A DNA stretch of 64,000 nucleotides, taken from the NCBI GenBank assembly GCA_963974475.1, contig CAXBCR010000004.1, positions 62,001 to 126,000 on the forward strand, in the 5' to 3' direction. Source of the stretch: CAJXZP01 sp963974475 (GTDB lineage: Bacteria > Bacteroidota > Bacteroidia > Flavobacteriales_G > Salibacteraceae). This document shows, one piece after another, positions 35,424-44,860 of the stretch. A model generated the notes under the pieces. It saw only the letters and a list, made by a program, of their open reading frames with translations, made no database searches and was not told the origin of the DNA. The position numbers and the translations under genes were made by a program. Numbering within the stretch: position 1 is the first letter of the stretch; every line of letters begins with the position of its first letter.

Positions 35424-36052
35424 TATATGGTAAGTTCTTGTTCTTGTTTTAACTCAATTCCTTTTACAAATATATGCGCTAAGACCCATAGCATAAGGGC
35501 AGCATAAATAATTACATCGGTATCATACATATCTCCACCCACGGTTACGGATGAAAATTCGAGACTTTTTTCAACCACATTTTTCATTATCCCCATATAC
35601 ACACGGGTCGTTACGTATAGCATTACCAACCCATAACTAATGTGTTTTAGGTTGTTAATATTCGCTATTTCAAAGTAGCGTCCATTCTTTATGTTTTTCA
35701 TGAAGTTTCTAAATTTCCAAGTAATAAACCAACCGATAAGAATGAAAAATAACACGAGTTGTATCACTTTTTTAGTAACAAACATGGGAGCATCTACAAA
35801 ACGTAATCTTCCATAAGCGTTTTCAATTTTCACATTAAAATCTCCGTTATCTAAATGCAAAACACCTGTTTCTACCACTTCAATTGGAACAGGCAAGTTG
35901 ATTATCATTTGAAATTCATGGGAGTAATTTCCAAATAGAATAATTGCATTTTCTACAATTACAACCACTGTAATAATAGACATTAACCAAAATGAAATAG
36001 TACTTAACCAAAACAAGATCTTAATACTCAAAGGTGATTTTTGCTTTTTCAT
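35423..36052 (-). CDS. DUF2975 family membrane protein
   Basis: Predicted inner-membrane protein of about 209 aa with four helices (roughly 9-35, 92-110, 130-150 and 175-195, counting from the chosen start). I start it at the ATG at 36052 (MKKQKSPLSIKILFWLS), because the upstream extension to 36091 covers its promoter. The family is defined by association with small Cro/C1-like regulators; function unknown. A TTG-N19-TACATTTG promoter lies 28 nt upstream. Confidence 0.85.
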   Translation of the reverse strand: MKKQKSPLSIKILFWLSTISFWLMSIITVVVIVENAIILFGNYSHEFQMIINLPVPIEVVETGVLHLDNGDFNVKIENAYGRLRFVDAPMFVTKKVIQLVLFFILIGWFITWKFRNFMKNIKNGRYFEIANINNLKHISYGLVMLYVTTRVYMGIMKNVVEKSLEFSSVTVGGDMYDTDVIIYAALMLWVLAHIFVKGIELKQEQELTI

Positions 36053-36080
36053 GACAATATGAATGAATGATTCAGAAAAA

Positions 36081-36110
36081 CAAATGTACACGGTATTTGT
36101 TAATAAACAA
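36081..36110 (-). promoter_or_regulatory. Promoter of DUF2975-HTH operon
   Basis: On the minus strand the -7 box is TACATTTG (36081-36088) and a -33 TTG lies at 36108-36110, 19 bp away: an exact fit to the Bacteroidota TTG-N19-TAnnTTTG promoter. The -33 TTG is inside the inverted repeat at 36103-36128. Confidence 0.7.
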
Positions 36111-36128
36111 TGAATATATATTGTTTAT
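36103..36128. promoter_or_regulatory. Operator-like inverted repeat overlapping -33 element
   Basis: Perfect 9-bp arms ATAAACAAT and ATTGTTTAT with an 8-bp spacer. It covers the -33 element of the DUF2975-HTH promoter, so binding of the HTH protein would repress its own operon (inference). Confidence 0.55.
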
Positions 36129-36261
36129 CAATAAAAAATTGTTTTTAATCAATGTGATGTTTTTAATTTTCATTGTGAAATTTACAGTTCCGTAACCAAT
36201 CGGATATTTTTCTCTAACCCTTGTAAAATTCGTAATTTAGCCGACTCCATTATAAAAAGCT

Positions 36262-38649
36262 ATGAGAATTATATTTAAAGCAATTATTGCAATCATTAGT
36301 GCCAATTTATTTTTAGGGTTTCCATCGGTGTCTGCTCAAACAAATTGGTGCGGTGAAGTACCAATGACCGAAAAGTTTAAATTGGAGCATCCCGAAAAAG
36401 TACAGGAGATAATTAGAGCTACCGAACAATTGGAGCAAGAATATTCGAATTATAAGTCGGAAAGAGGCGCAAGAGCAGTTAAGGTGATACCGGTTGTTTT
36501 TCACGTGATTCATACCGGAGGAACAGAAAATATTAGCGATGCACAAATCTTAGATCAAATGCGCATTTTGAATGAAGATTACAACCAAGCCAATGCTGAT
36601 TTGGCCGATGTTGTTCCCAGTTTTGTAGGCGTTATCGGTAATATGGGTATTGAATTTAGGTTGGCACAAAAGGATCCTTCCGGAAATGCCACTAGCGGTA
36701 TTGACCGTATTGTTTCTAATCAAACTACCAATGGTGGTGATGCGGCTAAATTAAATCCTTGGCCGCGAAGTAAATATCTTAATATTTGGGTGGTTAAAGA
36801 ATGGAATAGTTCTATTCCTAATGGAGTTTTGGCCTATGCATATTTGCCTGGTGATGTAGTAAATAGCCCAACGGTGGATGGGTTAATTGTAAAGTCTCAA
36901 TATGTAGGAAGTATAGGAACCGGATTACCTATTTATGCACGAACATTAACGCATGAAATTGGACATTTTCTAAACCTATGGCATACCTGGGGAGATTCTA
37001 ATAATCCGGGTTCATCAGGTAATTGTAATGGTGATGATCAGGTATTGGATACGCCAAATTGTATTGGAACCTTTTCCTGTAATACCTCTGCCACATCTTG
37101 TGGTTCTTTAGATAATGTTCAAAATCACATGGATTATGCCGATTGTACGGTAATGTTTACGGCCGGACAAGGCACTAGAATGAATGCAGCTTTAAGTTCA
37201 TCCGTATCGCAACGAAACAATCTTTCTACTCCTAGTAACTTAACCGCTACAGGTGTTAATCAATTAACTAGTGCAGCATTTACAGCCAATAGATTAACGA
37301 TTTGTCAATATGAGCGTATTGATTTTACAGATCAAAGTTCGTATGACCCCACTAGTTGGGCGTGGTCTTTTCCTAACGGACAAAGTGGAAGTTCTACGAT
37401 ACAAAACCCTAGCGAATCGTTTGCAGAACCGGGTTTGTTTGATGTCTCTCTTACGGCTACGCAAGGAGCAACATCTGTAACTGAATCAAAAGTGGGATAC
37501 ATAATGGTCAACCCAATGTTAGGAAAATATGCTCCATTTTCTGAAGATTTCTCTTCGGTAACTCAGTTGAATCATGAGAACTGGTACGGAATAAACGACC
37601 GAAACGATGCGTATAAATTTATGGCTGATGCTGCCAATGGATATTCAAAAACACCTTGTTTACGCATTGAAAACTTTGGAAACGATCATGTTACCTATGA
37701 CGAGTTGCGGTCTACTACCTACGATTTAAGAATGTTTGCCAGTGTATCTGTTAGTTTTAAGGTGGCCTACGCCAGAAAAAGCAATAGTGATTTATCTAGA
37801 CTCACCCTTTATATGTCGGATGATTGTGGTAAAACATGGTCTCCAAAATGGTCTGGTTTTTCTCCCAGCATTGCAAATACGTCTATAACGCCAACTGCTT
37901 TTATACCAGCTGATAACAGTGCGTGGAAAACGATAATTGTAAGTAATATTTCGGGTAGTTCTTTAGCGCAAACAAGCCAGTTTAGATTAGTTTGGGAAAA
38001 CAAAAATGGAAATAATTTATACTTAGACGATTTCAACGTTTCGGGAGGATATACAGATATAGCGCAATTAAAATATCCATTAAATGGCTCCTCAGCCGTA
38101 CCTAATAATCAAATCATCTATTGGAAAGCAATGGGTGGAGGAGTAGACTCGTATGAATATGAGTTGGACACCGATCCTGCATTTAACAGTGCAAATAAAC
38201 AATCGGGTACCACTAGTTTTATTGCACTTACCGATGGGCTGGATACCCAATTTCAACCAACAGGTTTAACCAATGGTCAGAAATATTATTGGAGAGTTCG
38301 ATTAATCAAATCAGGACAAGCCATGGCGTGGAGCGAGGTTTGGAATTTTACCGTAGCTATGAACGGATTGTCAACCCAAGATATTTTGGCAACCAAGTAT
38401 CAGGTAAAAGTTTTTCCTAACCCAATGAAAAATAATGGGTTTGTTTCCTTTTCAATGCAAAAAGGAGCTTCGGTATCTGTGGTTATTTCAAACATTGTTG
38501 GCCAATCGCAACAAGTAATTAAGAGCGGTTATTATGGCGAAGGAACGCACGTATTAAACATCTCGGAGCTTCATTTAAGTGCAGGGGTTTATTTCATAAA
38601 TCTTCGCATTGGTGATGATTCAATCATTCAAAAATTTATTGTTCAGTAA
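36262..38649 (+). CDS. Secreted M43 (pappalysin-family) metalloprotease with T9SS type A sorting domain, copy 1
   Basis: 795-aa exported zinc protease. A signal peptide (to about residue 26, VSAQ) is followed by a pro-region and the M43 catalytic domain with HEIGHFLNLWH (about 231-241) and the Met-turn NHMDYADC (near 288). Downstream lie a PKD domain (about 346-418), a jelly-roll/MAM-like region (430-590), an FN3-like domain (600-700) and a type A sorting domain ending in FIVQ. It is expected to be released or surface-attached through the T9SS. A paralogue starts 13 bp downstream. Confidence 0.92.
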   Translation: MRIIFKAIIAIISANLFLGFPSVSAQTNWCGEVPMTEKFKLEHPEKVQEIIRATEQLEQEYSNYKSERGARAVKVIPVVFHVIHTGGTENISDAQILDQMRILNEDYNQANADLADVVPSFVGVIGNMGIEFRLAQKDPSGNATSGIDRIVSNQTTNGGDAAKLNPWPRSKYLNIWVVKEWNSSIPNGVLAYAYLPGDVVNSPTVDGLIVKSQYVGSIGTGLPIYARTLTHEIGHFLNLWHTWGDSNNPGSSGNCNGDDQVLDTPNCIGTFSCNTSATSCGSLDNVQNHMDYADCTVMFTAGQGTRMNAALSSSVSQRNNLSTPSNLTATGVNQLTSAAFTANRLTICQYERIDFTDQSSYDPTSWAWSFPNGQSGSSTIQNPSESFAEPGLFDVSLTATQGATSVTESKVGYIMVNPMLGKYAPFSEDFSSVTQLNHENWYGINDRNDAYKFMADAANGYSKTPCLRIENFGNDHVTYDELRSTTYDLRMFASVSVSFKVAYARKSNSDLSRLTLYMSDDCGKTWSPKWSGFSPSIANTSITPTAFIPADNSAWKTIIVSNISGSSLAQTSQFRLVWENKNGNNLYLDDFNVSGGYTDIAQLKYPLNGSSAVPNNQIIYWKAMGGGVDSYEYELDTDPAFNSANKQSGTTSFIALTDGLDTQFQPTGLTNGQKYYWRVRLIKSGQAMAWSEVWNFTVAMNGLSTQDILATKYQVKVFPNPMKNNGFVSFSMQKGASVSVVISNIVGQSQQVIKSGYYGEGTHVLNISELHLSAGVYFINLRIGDDSIIQKFIVQ

Positions 38650-38662
38650 CATATTCACCTAC

Positions 38663-41056
38663 ATGAAATTTATTATTGGGTCATTTTTGGCCGTATTGTC
38701 CGTGACTGGTTTTTCACAAACTATGCAATGTGGCACAGATTATTTTTACGCAAAAGAGTATCAAAAAGACCCCTCCTTTCAGAATGAGGTAGAACAAAAC
38801 TGGATAATGAGCGATGGCCCGCTGCAAGAAAGCGCAGAACGTGGGGCAAGAGCGGTTCAGATTATTCCCGTTGTTTTTCATGTTTTTCATTCCAATGGAA
38901 TTGGCAATATATCTTACGACCAAATTTTGAGTGCGATGGATATGATTAATGCCGATTTTAGACGAACCAATTCGGATACGGGAAATACCCGCGCGCTTTT
39001 CAAACCATTTGCGGCCGATGCCGAAGTGGAGTTTCGATTGGCACAAATTGATCCAAATGGAAATTGTACAAACGGTGTAGTTAGAGTTAACAATTCTGAC
39101 GTGACCTACAATGCCGATAATACAGTAAAATCCTATAGCGCTTGGCCTTCCTCCAAATATTTCAATATTTGGGTGGTCAACACTATTGAGAGTTCGGGAG
39201 TATCTGGAATTATTTTAGGATATGCGCAGTTTCCAGGGTCGGGTTCTTGGAGCACGTATGGCGTAGTGATTCGAAATGATCGCGTAGGAACCATCGGTAC
39301 TGCTACTTCTCGGGACCGAACATTAACCCACGAAATAGGGCATTGTTTAAACTTGCTACATACGTTTCAAAGTGGGTGTGGAAGCTCTTGCGACAATTCG
39401 GGTGATCGGGTGTGTGATACTCCTCCGGTTAAGATATCCACTCAAGGTTGCAACAGAGGTCAAAACCAATGTTCCAATGATGTATCCGGAAACAGTGTGT
39501 ACACCTCTGACGTGGTGGACCAAATTGAAAATTACATGAGTTATGATGATTGTCAAAACATGTTTTCGCTAGGTCAAAACGTACGGATGCAGAACGCATT
39601 GACCAATTTCGCTACGTTAACCAATTTGGTGTCATCTGCAAACCTAACCGCTACCGGTGTATTGAATACTAATCCGGGGATTTGCGAGGCAGAGTTTGAA
39701 TCAAATACACAGGTTATATGTGTAGGTCAAAGTATCACATTTACGGATGTTTCTTTCTTTAACCCAAAACAATTTCAATGGAATTTTGCTGGAGGATTTC
39801 CTATAGCATCTACTTCAAAATCAGTAACTGTTACCTATGATAAGCCGGGAACTTATGAGGTGAATTTAACTGTTACCGATACTTTTAATACTAGCGTAAC
39901 AACAACAAAAACTAACTATGTAACCGTGTTATCTTCTTTAGGTCACACGGCACCATTGCAAGAATCGTTTGAAGGTGGTTTTGCCCTTGCGGATGTGGAT
40001 TGGATTGGAGATGATTTCCCCAATAATTTCGGTTGGAAACTAGGCGTTTCGGGTGGCGCAACAGGTTCCAATGCATTGAAAGCAAACGCGTATGGGAAAA
40101 CAGGAAAAATAAAATGTGCAAGTCCTGCGTATGATGCCAGTAATTTAGATTCGGCTACGGTGAGTTTTAAATATGCCTATGCACCCATCACAACTGGCGA
40201 ACCTAGTAATTTTATTAAGGTGTTGGTTTCGGCAGATTGTGGAAATTCGTGGTATGTGCAAAAGGTAATAGGCGGAGCTGCTTTGCGTACGGTGCCTGCG
40301 TTAAACAGTGAATATCGTAACCCATTAAGTGCCGATTTTGAAAGAGCTACCTTTATTATTCCTTCTCAATTATTGACTGGAAATCTACGCATCATGTTTG
40401 AGTTTAACACCGAGGGAGGAAACAATTTATTTATCGATGATATTCAAATGTATGGAGAAACTGGGAATAGAGTGATTTTAGTCTCTCCGTTGAATAACGC
40501 TACGGATTTATCGGTGAAACAAACCTTAAATTGGAATGCCTCCAGTCAAGTGGATTACTATACGGTGGAGATGGATACAGATACTAATTTCAATTCGTCC
40601 AATTACGTTACCCAGCAAATAAATTATGCCACATCGGCTTCTAATAATAGAGATACCGAATTTAAAACAGATAGCTTGATGGATGGTGAAACCTATTATT
40701 GGAGAGTAAAATCAACATTAAATGGTGTAGATACCGCCTTTTCAGAAACATGGAAATTTACGGTCAACGCGTCTGTTTTAGGAATCCCAATGCAAGAGGC
40801 TGCAGTATCAGTAAGCGTGTTTCCAAACCCAGCAAATGAGGTGACATACATTCAGATTAAGTCAGCTTCAAATACGTGGGTAGAAGTAGGGCTTTTTGAT
40901 GCTTTAGGAAAGCAAATTAGAACCCTTCACAGCGGTAGTTTATCCTCAGGCGAAGGTGTGCTAACCTTGCATAGAAACGGACTTAACAGCGGGTTATATT
41001 TTATTCAAGTGACAACTGAAAGCGGACGTTTTATCAAAAAGTTGATATTACAGTAG
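38663..41056 (+). CDS. Secreted M43 metalloprotease with T9SS type A sorting domain, copy 2
   Basis: 797-aa paralogue of the preceding gene with the same order: signal peptide MKFIIGSFLAVLSVTGFSQ, M43 domain with HEIGHCLNLLH (about 222-232) and Met-turn NYMSYDDC (near 289), PKD domain (from about 350), jelly-roll/MAM-like region, FN3-like domain and type A sorting domain ending KLILQ. I start it at 38663; an in-frame ATG at 38609 lies within the previous gene and would precede the signal peptide. The Cys content is higher than in copy 1. The two are a tandem duplication that has diverged. Confidence 0.92.
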   Translation: MKFIIGSFLAVLSVTGFSQTMQCGTDYFYAKEYQKDPSFQNEVEQNWIMSDGPLQESAERGARAVQIIPVVFHVFHSNGIGNISYDQILSAMDMINADFRRTNSDTGNTRALFKPFAADAEVEFRLAQIDPNGNCTNGVVRVNNSDVTYNADNTVKSYSAWPSSKYFNIWVVNTIESSGVSGIILGYAQFPGSGSWSTYGVVIRNDRVGTIGTATSRDRTLTHEIGHCLNLLHTFQSGCGSSCDNSGDRVCDTPPVKISTQGCNRGQNQCSNDVSGNSVYTSDVVDQIENYMSYDDCQNMFSLGQNVRMQNALTNFATLTNLVSSANLTATGVLNTNPGICEAEFESNTQVICVGQSITFTDVSFFNPKQFQWNFAGGFPIASTSKSVTVTYDKPGTYEVNLTVTDTFNTSVTTTKTNYVTVLSSLGHTAPLQESFEGGFALADVDWIGDDFPNNFGWKLGVSGGATGSNALKANAYGKTGKIKCASPAYDASNLDSATVSFKYAYAPITTGEPSNFIKVLVSADCGNSWYVQKVIGGAALRTVPALNSEYRNPLSADFERATFIIPSQLLTGNLRIMFEFNTEGGNNLFIDDIQMYGETGNRVILVSPLNNATDLSVKQTLNWNASSQVDYYTVEMDTDTNFNSSNYVTQQINYATSASNNRDTEFKTDSLMDGETYYWRVKSTLNGVDTAFSETWKFTVNASVLGIPMQEAAVSVSVFPNPANEVTYIQIKSASNTWVEVGLFDALGKQIRTLHSGSLSSGEGVLTLHRNGLNSGLYFIQVTTESGRFIKKLILQ

Positions 41057-41086
41057 AAGATATAGTTACAGCATTTTACAGGAAAT

Positions 41087-41125
41087 AAAAAAGGCTTCAT
41101 TGATGGAAACAAAGAAGCCTTTTTT
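41087..41125. terminator. Bidirectional terminator between protease and pheS genes
   Basis: AAAAAAGGCTTC (41087-41098) pairs with GAAGCCTTTTTT (41114-41125) around a 15-nt loop. With A and T runs on both sides it can end both converging transcripts. Confidence 0.88.
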
Positions 41126-41140
41126 GTGGTTGAAAATCGT

Positions 41141-42166
41141 TTAGAATGTTTCTTTAAATTGCTTTAAGAAACGAGCGTCATTTTCATAAAATAAACGCAA
41201 ATCATCTACCTGATATTTTAGCATAGCAATACGTTCAATACCCATTCCGAATGCGAATCCGGAATAAACATCTGGGTCAATATCAAAGTTTTTAAGCACG
41301 TTTGGATCCACCATTCCGCAACCTAAAATTTCTAACCATCCGGTACCTTTTGTAATTCTATAATCGGCTTCTGTTTTTAATCCCCAATACACATCTACTT
41401 CAGCGCTAGGCTCGGTAAATGGAAAGTAAGAAGGACGTAAACGAATGCGCGCTTCTTCTCCAAAAAACTCTTTCGCAAAATTGAGTAAGGTTAGTTTTAA
41501 ATCGGCAAAACTTACGTTTTCATCAATCACCAAACCTTCTACTTGGTGGAATATACAATGTGCTCTAGCAGAAATTGCTTCATTTCGGTATACTCTACCC
41601 GGTGCAATTACGCGAATAGGTGGCTTTTGATTTTCCATTACCCGCGCTTGTACAGAACTGGTGTGCGTACGCAATGCAATACTTCCTGGTAAATCCACAA
41701 AGAAGGTATCTTGCATATCACGAGCAGGGTGTTCTTCTGGAAAATTTAGCGAAGTAAAGTTGTGCCAGTCATCTTCTATTTCAGGGCCTTCGGCTACCGA
41801 AAAAGCCATTTTATTAAAAATTTGAATAATCTCATTCATCACCAAGCTAACCGGATGACGCGATCCAGTTTCAAATGGAAACCCAGGACGAGTTAAATCA
41901 ACATCTCTAAATTTTTCACCCACACCACTAGTGTCAAGTGTAGCTTTTAGTTCGTCAATTCTACTCATGGCAGCCACTTTTAGGTCGTTGATTAATTGAC
42001 CCATCGCACGCTTATCTTCGGGAGCTACAGATTTAAAATCAGCAAACAGGGCTTTTAAGATTCCTTTGGACCCTAAAAACTTAATTCTTAAAGCTTCAAT
42101 TTCTTCGGTAGTTTTACCTTCAAAACCTTTAATTTCTGCTAAATAATCTGCTATTTTATTTCTCAT
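41141..42166 (-). CDS. pheS: Phenylalanine--tRNA ligase alpha subunit
   Basis: Catalytic subunit of the (alpha-beta)2 PheRS. The 341-aa length is typical: an N-terminal coiled coil (1-95) followed by the class II catalytic core with motif 2 RVYRNEAISARAHCIFHQVEGL and motif 3 GFAFGMGIERIAMLKY near the C-terminus. pheT is not adjacent, which is common in Bacteroidota. An SD-like AGGAG lies before the start and a TTG-N18-TACTTTCG promoter upstream. Confidence 0.97.
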   Translation of the reverse strand: MRNKIADYLAEIKGFEGKTTEEIEALRIKFLGSKGILKALFADFKSVAPEDKRAMGQLINDLKVAAMSRIDELKATLDTSGVGEKFRDVDLTRPGFPFETGSRHPVSLVMNEIIQIFNKMAFSVAEGPEIEDDWHNFTSLNFPEEHPARDMQDTFFVDLPGSIALRTHTSSVQARVMENQKPPIRVIAPGRVYRNEAISARAHCIFHQVEGLVIDENVSFADLKLTLLNFAKEFFGEEARIRLRPSYFPFTEPSAEVDVYWGLKTEADYRITKGTGWLEILGCGMVDPNVLKNFDIDPDVYSGFAFGMGIERIAMLKYQVDDLRLFYENDARFLKQFKETF

Positions 42167-42192
42167 ACCAGTCTCCTGTTTCTTGTGTGGCG

Positions 42193-42221
42193 CGAAAGTA
42201 TAAAATTTTACGGAGGTGCAA
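42193..42221 (-). promoter_or_regulatory. Promoter of pheS
   Basis: On the minus strand TTG (42219-42221), 18 bp, then TACTTTCG (42193-42200): the Bacteroidota architecture with one deviation (C for T) in the -7 box. The leader to the ATG is 26 nt and contains AGGAG. Confidence 0.6.
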
Positions 42222-42330
42222 TTTTCTATTAGGCTTAAGTGTTGGTTTTAGTTTGATTGAAGAAGCCAAATTAAATTCCAATTTTGCATTTACGGCAGCA
42301 AATTTGTGAAGTATCACGTTAAATTTTAAC

Positions 42331-42338
42331 TACTTTCG
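42331..42338 (+). promoter_or_regulatory. -7 box of NtrY-like gene, 5 nt before ATG
   Basis: TACTTTCG matches TAnnTTTG with one change and ends 5 nt before the ATG at 42344. A TTG at 42304-42306 lies 24 bp upstream, slightly beyond the usual spacing. Confidence 0.4.
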
Positions 42339-42343
42339 TTCTT

Positions 42344-43789
42344 ATGGTTTTTAAGGTAAAGAAACGTACGCTTGGGTCGAGAATTTATTTCTCTATGATT
42401 GCCATGATTGTGATTTCTTTGCTAATCACTGGCGTTTCCACCATATACTTTTTTAAAAATCAAAATAATGAGTATCACCTAGCCCGGTTGAAGCGAAAAG
42501 AACAAGCGGTAATGCTGGCCTTAAAGTATTTCGTTATTGAGCATAATATAGAACGTGTAAACGAAACACTCGACAAAAAACTGGATGAGTTAGCCAATAT
42601 TCATAGCTTAGATTTCAATTTGTATAATGAATATGGGCGTCTTTTTTATTCCACTATTGAGGATGAAACCAAAGAGTTTTTAGCCAAAGAAACTATTCCA
42701 GCTACCATTGTAGATTCGGTGATAACCACCAATGAACCCATCATTTTAGAAGAGAAGATGGACGACCAAAACTATTTATCTACTTATTTCATATTACGGA
42801 ATCAATCTACGAGTCCCATTGCGGTGGTTAATATTCCGTATCATAAAGACGGAGAAAGGTCGAGAAATGAATTGAGTTCCTTTTTAAGTACATTAATTCA
42901 AGTGTTTTTGTTTCTATTTGTGGGGGCTAGTTTAGTGGCTTATTTCCTATCCAACTACATTACCAAATCATTGCAATCCGTATCTGAAGGGATAAAACAA
43001 ACCAAGTTGACCAACGAAAACCCGCACATAGAATGGAGTGGTGATGATGAAATAGGCGAGTTGGTATCTGCCTATAATCGAATGGTGGATGAATTGCATG
43101 AAAGTGCAGATATGTTGGCCAAAAGTGAACGACAATCGGCATGGAAGGAAATGGCAAGGCAAGTAGCGCACGAAATAAAGAATCCACTTACGCCCATGCG
43201 ACTCAATATTCAGCATTTGCAACGAAGTATTACCGATAACCCAGAAGATATTCAAGAGCGGATAGATAAGTTCACCAAAGTGATGATTGAACAAATTGAT
43301 ACGCTTTCGCGCATTGCAAGTGAGTTTTCTAATTTCGCAAAAATGCCTCGCCCCGTGATGGAGCGTTTAAACGTGGTTGACAGCCTAACTTCTGCGGTAG
43401 ATTTGTATGCGCATACGCCAAATGTGGAGGTGATTTTCACGAATAAAATGGGTAACGTGGTAGAAATAGAAGCGGACAAGAAGCAAATTATTCGTGCAAT
43501 GAGTAATCTGATTAAAAATGGTATTCAATCTATTCCTAGCCATAAAAAAGGAAAAATTGAGGTGGTGCTTTTTGAAGCAAAAGAGCATGTTCAGATAGCT
43601 GTTACGGATAACGGTAAAGGAATACCATCGATTGAGAAAGAGAAAATTTTCGAACCTTATTTTACCACCAAATCTGGAGGTACGGGATTGGGTTTAGCTA
43701 TGGTGAAAAACATATTTAATGAGTTTGGGGCATCCATTAGTTTCCAAACGGAAGAGGATAAAGGAACCACATTTTTAATTGTTTTTTAG
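42344..43789 (+). CDS. NtrY-like sensor histidine kinase
   Basis: 481-aa membrane kinase: TM1 (about 12-33), a periplasmic sensor loop (35-180), TM2 (185-208), HAMP (208-258), HisKA with H box QVAHEIKNPLTPMRLNIQHL (His near 276) and HATPase with TDNGKGIPSIEKEKIFEPYFTTK and GGTGLGLAMVKNIF. The H box with NPLTP is typical of NtrY/PgtB-type kinases. No response regulator gene is adjacent, so its partner is elsewhere. The -7 box only 5 nt upstream suggests a leaderless mRNA. Confidence 0.93.
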   Translation: MVFKVKKRTLGSRIYFSMIAMIVISLLITGVSTIYFFKNQNNEYHLARLKRKEQAVMLALKYFVIEHNIERVNETLDKKLDELANIHSLDFNLYNEYGRLFYSTIEDETKEFLAKETIPATIVDSVITTNEPIILEEKMDDQNYLSTYFILRNQSTSPIAVVNIPYHKDGERSRNELSSFLSTLIQVFLFLFVGASLVAYFLSNYITKSLQSVSEGIKQTKLTNENPHIEWSGDDEIGELVSAYNRMVDELHESADMLAKSERQSAWKEMARQVAHEIKNPLTPMRLNIQHLQRSITDNPEDIQERIDKFTKVMIEQIDTLSRIASEFSNFAKMPRPVMERLNVVDSLTSAVDLYAHTPNVEVIFTNKMGNVVEIEADKKQIIRAMSNLIKNGIQSIPSHKKGKIEVVLFEAKEHVQIAVTDNGKGIPSIEKEKIFEPYFTTKSGGTGLGLAMVKNIFNEFGASISFQTEEDKGTTFLIVF

Positions 43790-43946
43790 GAAAATAAATA
43801 GGAATATAGGAAAAATCCAATTTCACTGCTTGCAACAGAAAAAAATGTTTTGGCCTTGGAATTAACCCCATACACTGATTTTTTAGGATGGGTAATATTA
43901 TTTAGAGAATGAATAATCCGAAAGTAAAAGTCCCATTCAAAATCCA

Positions 43947-43954
43947 TACTTTTG
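43947..43954 (+). promoter_or_regulatory. -7 box of enoyl-CoA hydratase gene
   Basis: TACTTTTG is an exact TAnnTTTG match, 18 nt upstream of the ATG at 43973. It also covers the alternative TTG start at 43952, arguing against that start. Confidence 0.5.
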
Positions 43955-43972
43955 AATCCTAAAATTTACAAA

Positions 43973-44755
43973 ATGGCATTCGAAAATATAATAGTAGAAA
44001 ATAATGGTGCAATAGCACGGATTACGGTAAACAGACCCGAACAATTGAACGCGTTAAATGCGGCTACCATCGCAGAATTGAGTGAAGCATTTAAGAGTGC
44101 GGAAAAGGATAACGCGGTTCGAGCCATTATTGTAACCGGAATGGGTGATAAGGCCTTTGTAGCTGGTGCAGACATTAAAGAATTTGCAGAATTTAGCGTT
44201 GAAGAAGGTAAAGAATTGAGTAGAAAAGGACATCAAATGTTGTTCGATTTGGTAGAAAACTTAACCACTCCAGTAATTGCTGCCATAAATGGATATTGCC
44301 TCGGTGGAGGATTAGAATTAGCCATGGCTAGTCACGTTAGAATAGCATCTGATAACGCCATGATGGGCTTACCAGAGGTGTCATTGGGCGTAATTCCGGG
44401 ATATGGAGGAACGCAACGTTTAACTCAGTTAGTGGGTAAAGGAAAAGCGTTAGAAATGATTATGACTGCGGGCATGATGAAAGCGGAAGAAGCTAAAGAG
44501 TGGGGATTGGTTAATCACGTAACTTTTCAAAAAGAACTGATTACATTGGCAGAAAAAATTGCAGGGCGAATGGCTAAAAATTCACCGCGTGCAATAGGTT
44601 TAGCAATCCAAGCCGTAAACGCAGGCCAAGTAGATGGCGTGAATGGATTTGAAGTTGAGATTGAAAAATTTGGAGAAGCTTTCGGTACCGAAGATTTTAA
44701 AACAGGAACACAAGCGTTTTTGAATAAAGAGAAACCTAGTTTTACTGGGAAATAG
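43973..44755 (+). CDS. Enoyl-CoA hydratase/isomerase family protein
   Basis: 260-aa crotonase-fold enzyme, probably hydrating enoyl-CoA in beta-oxidation or crotonyl-CoA metabolism. The oxyanion-hole segments GDKAFVAGADIKEF and NGYCLGGGLELAMA are intact, and both catalytic Glu positions (MGLPEVSLGVIPGYGGTQRL) are present. I start at the ATG at 43973 (MAFENIIV) because the -7 box overlaps the upstream TTG. A strong terminator follows, so it is a single-gene unit. Confidence 0.95.
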   Translation: MAFENIIVENNGAIARITVNRPEQLNALNAATIAELSEAFKSAEKDNAVRAIIVTGMGDKAFVAGADIKEFAEFSVEEGKELSRKGHQMLFDLVENLTTPVIAAINGYCLGGGLELAMASHVRIASDNAMMGLPEVSLGVIPGYGGTQRLTQLVGKGKALEMIMTAGMMKAEEAKEWGLVNHVTFQKELITLAEKIAGRMAKNSPRAIGLAIQAVNAGQVDGVNGFEVEIEKFGEAFGTEDFKTGTQAFLNKEKPSFTGK

Positions 44756-44774
44756 CAGAATATTAAAGCAAACG

Positions 44775-44811
44775 AAAAAGCGCCAATCTAATCGGATTGG
44801 CGCTTTTTTTT
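44775..44811. terminator. Terminator after enoyl-CoA hydratase gene
   Basis: AGCGCCAATC (44779-44788) pairs with GATTGGCGCT (44795-44804) around TAATCG, flanked by AAAA and a run of eight T. It also can serve the converging pgk transcript. Confidence 0.9.
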
Positions 44812-44860
44812 GGTGAAAACACCAATTATTTTTTGCTTACGAAATTTGAAATTAAGTGAT

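Noticed and set aside
36496..36511. Third parS-like site around CACGTG in the first M43 gene
   Set aside because: Only the left half matches (TTTCACGTGA); the right half reads TTCA instead of AACA, and the bases are explained by coding for VVFHVIH.
43952..43972. TTG start giving a longer enoyl-CoA hydratase
   Set aside because: The TTG is part of the TACTTTTG promoter box; the ATG at 43973 matches the family N-terminus.
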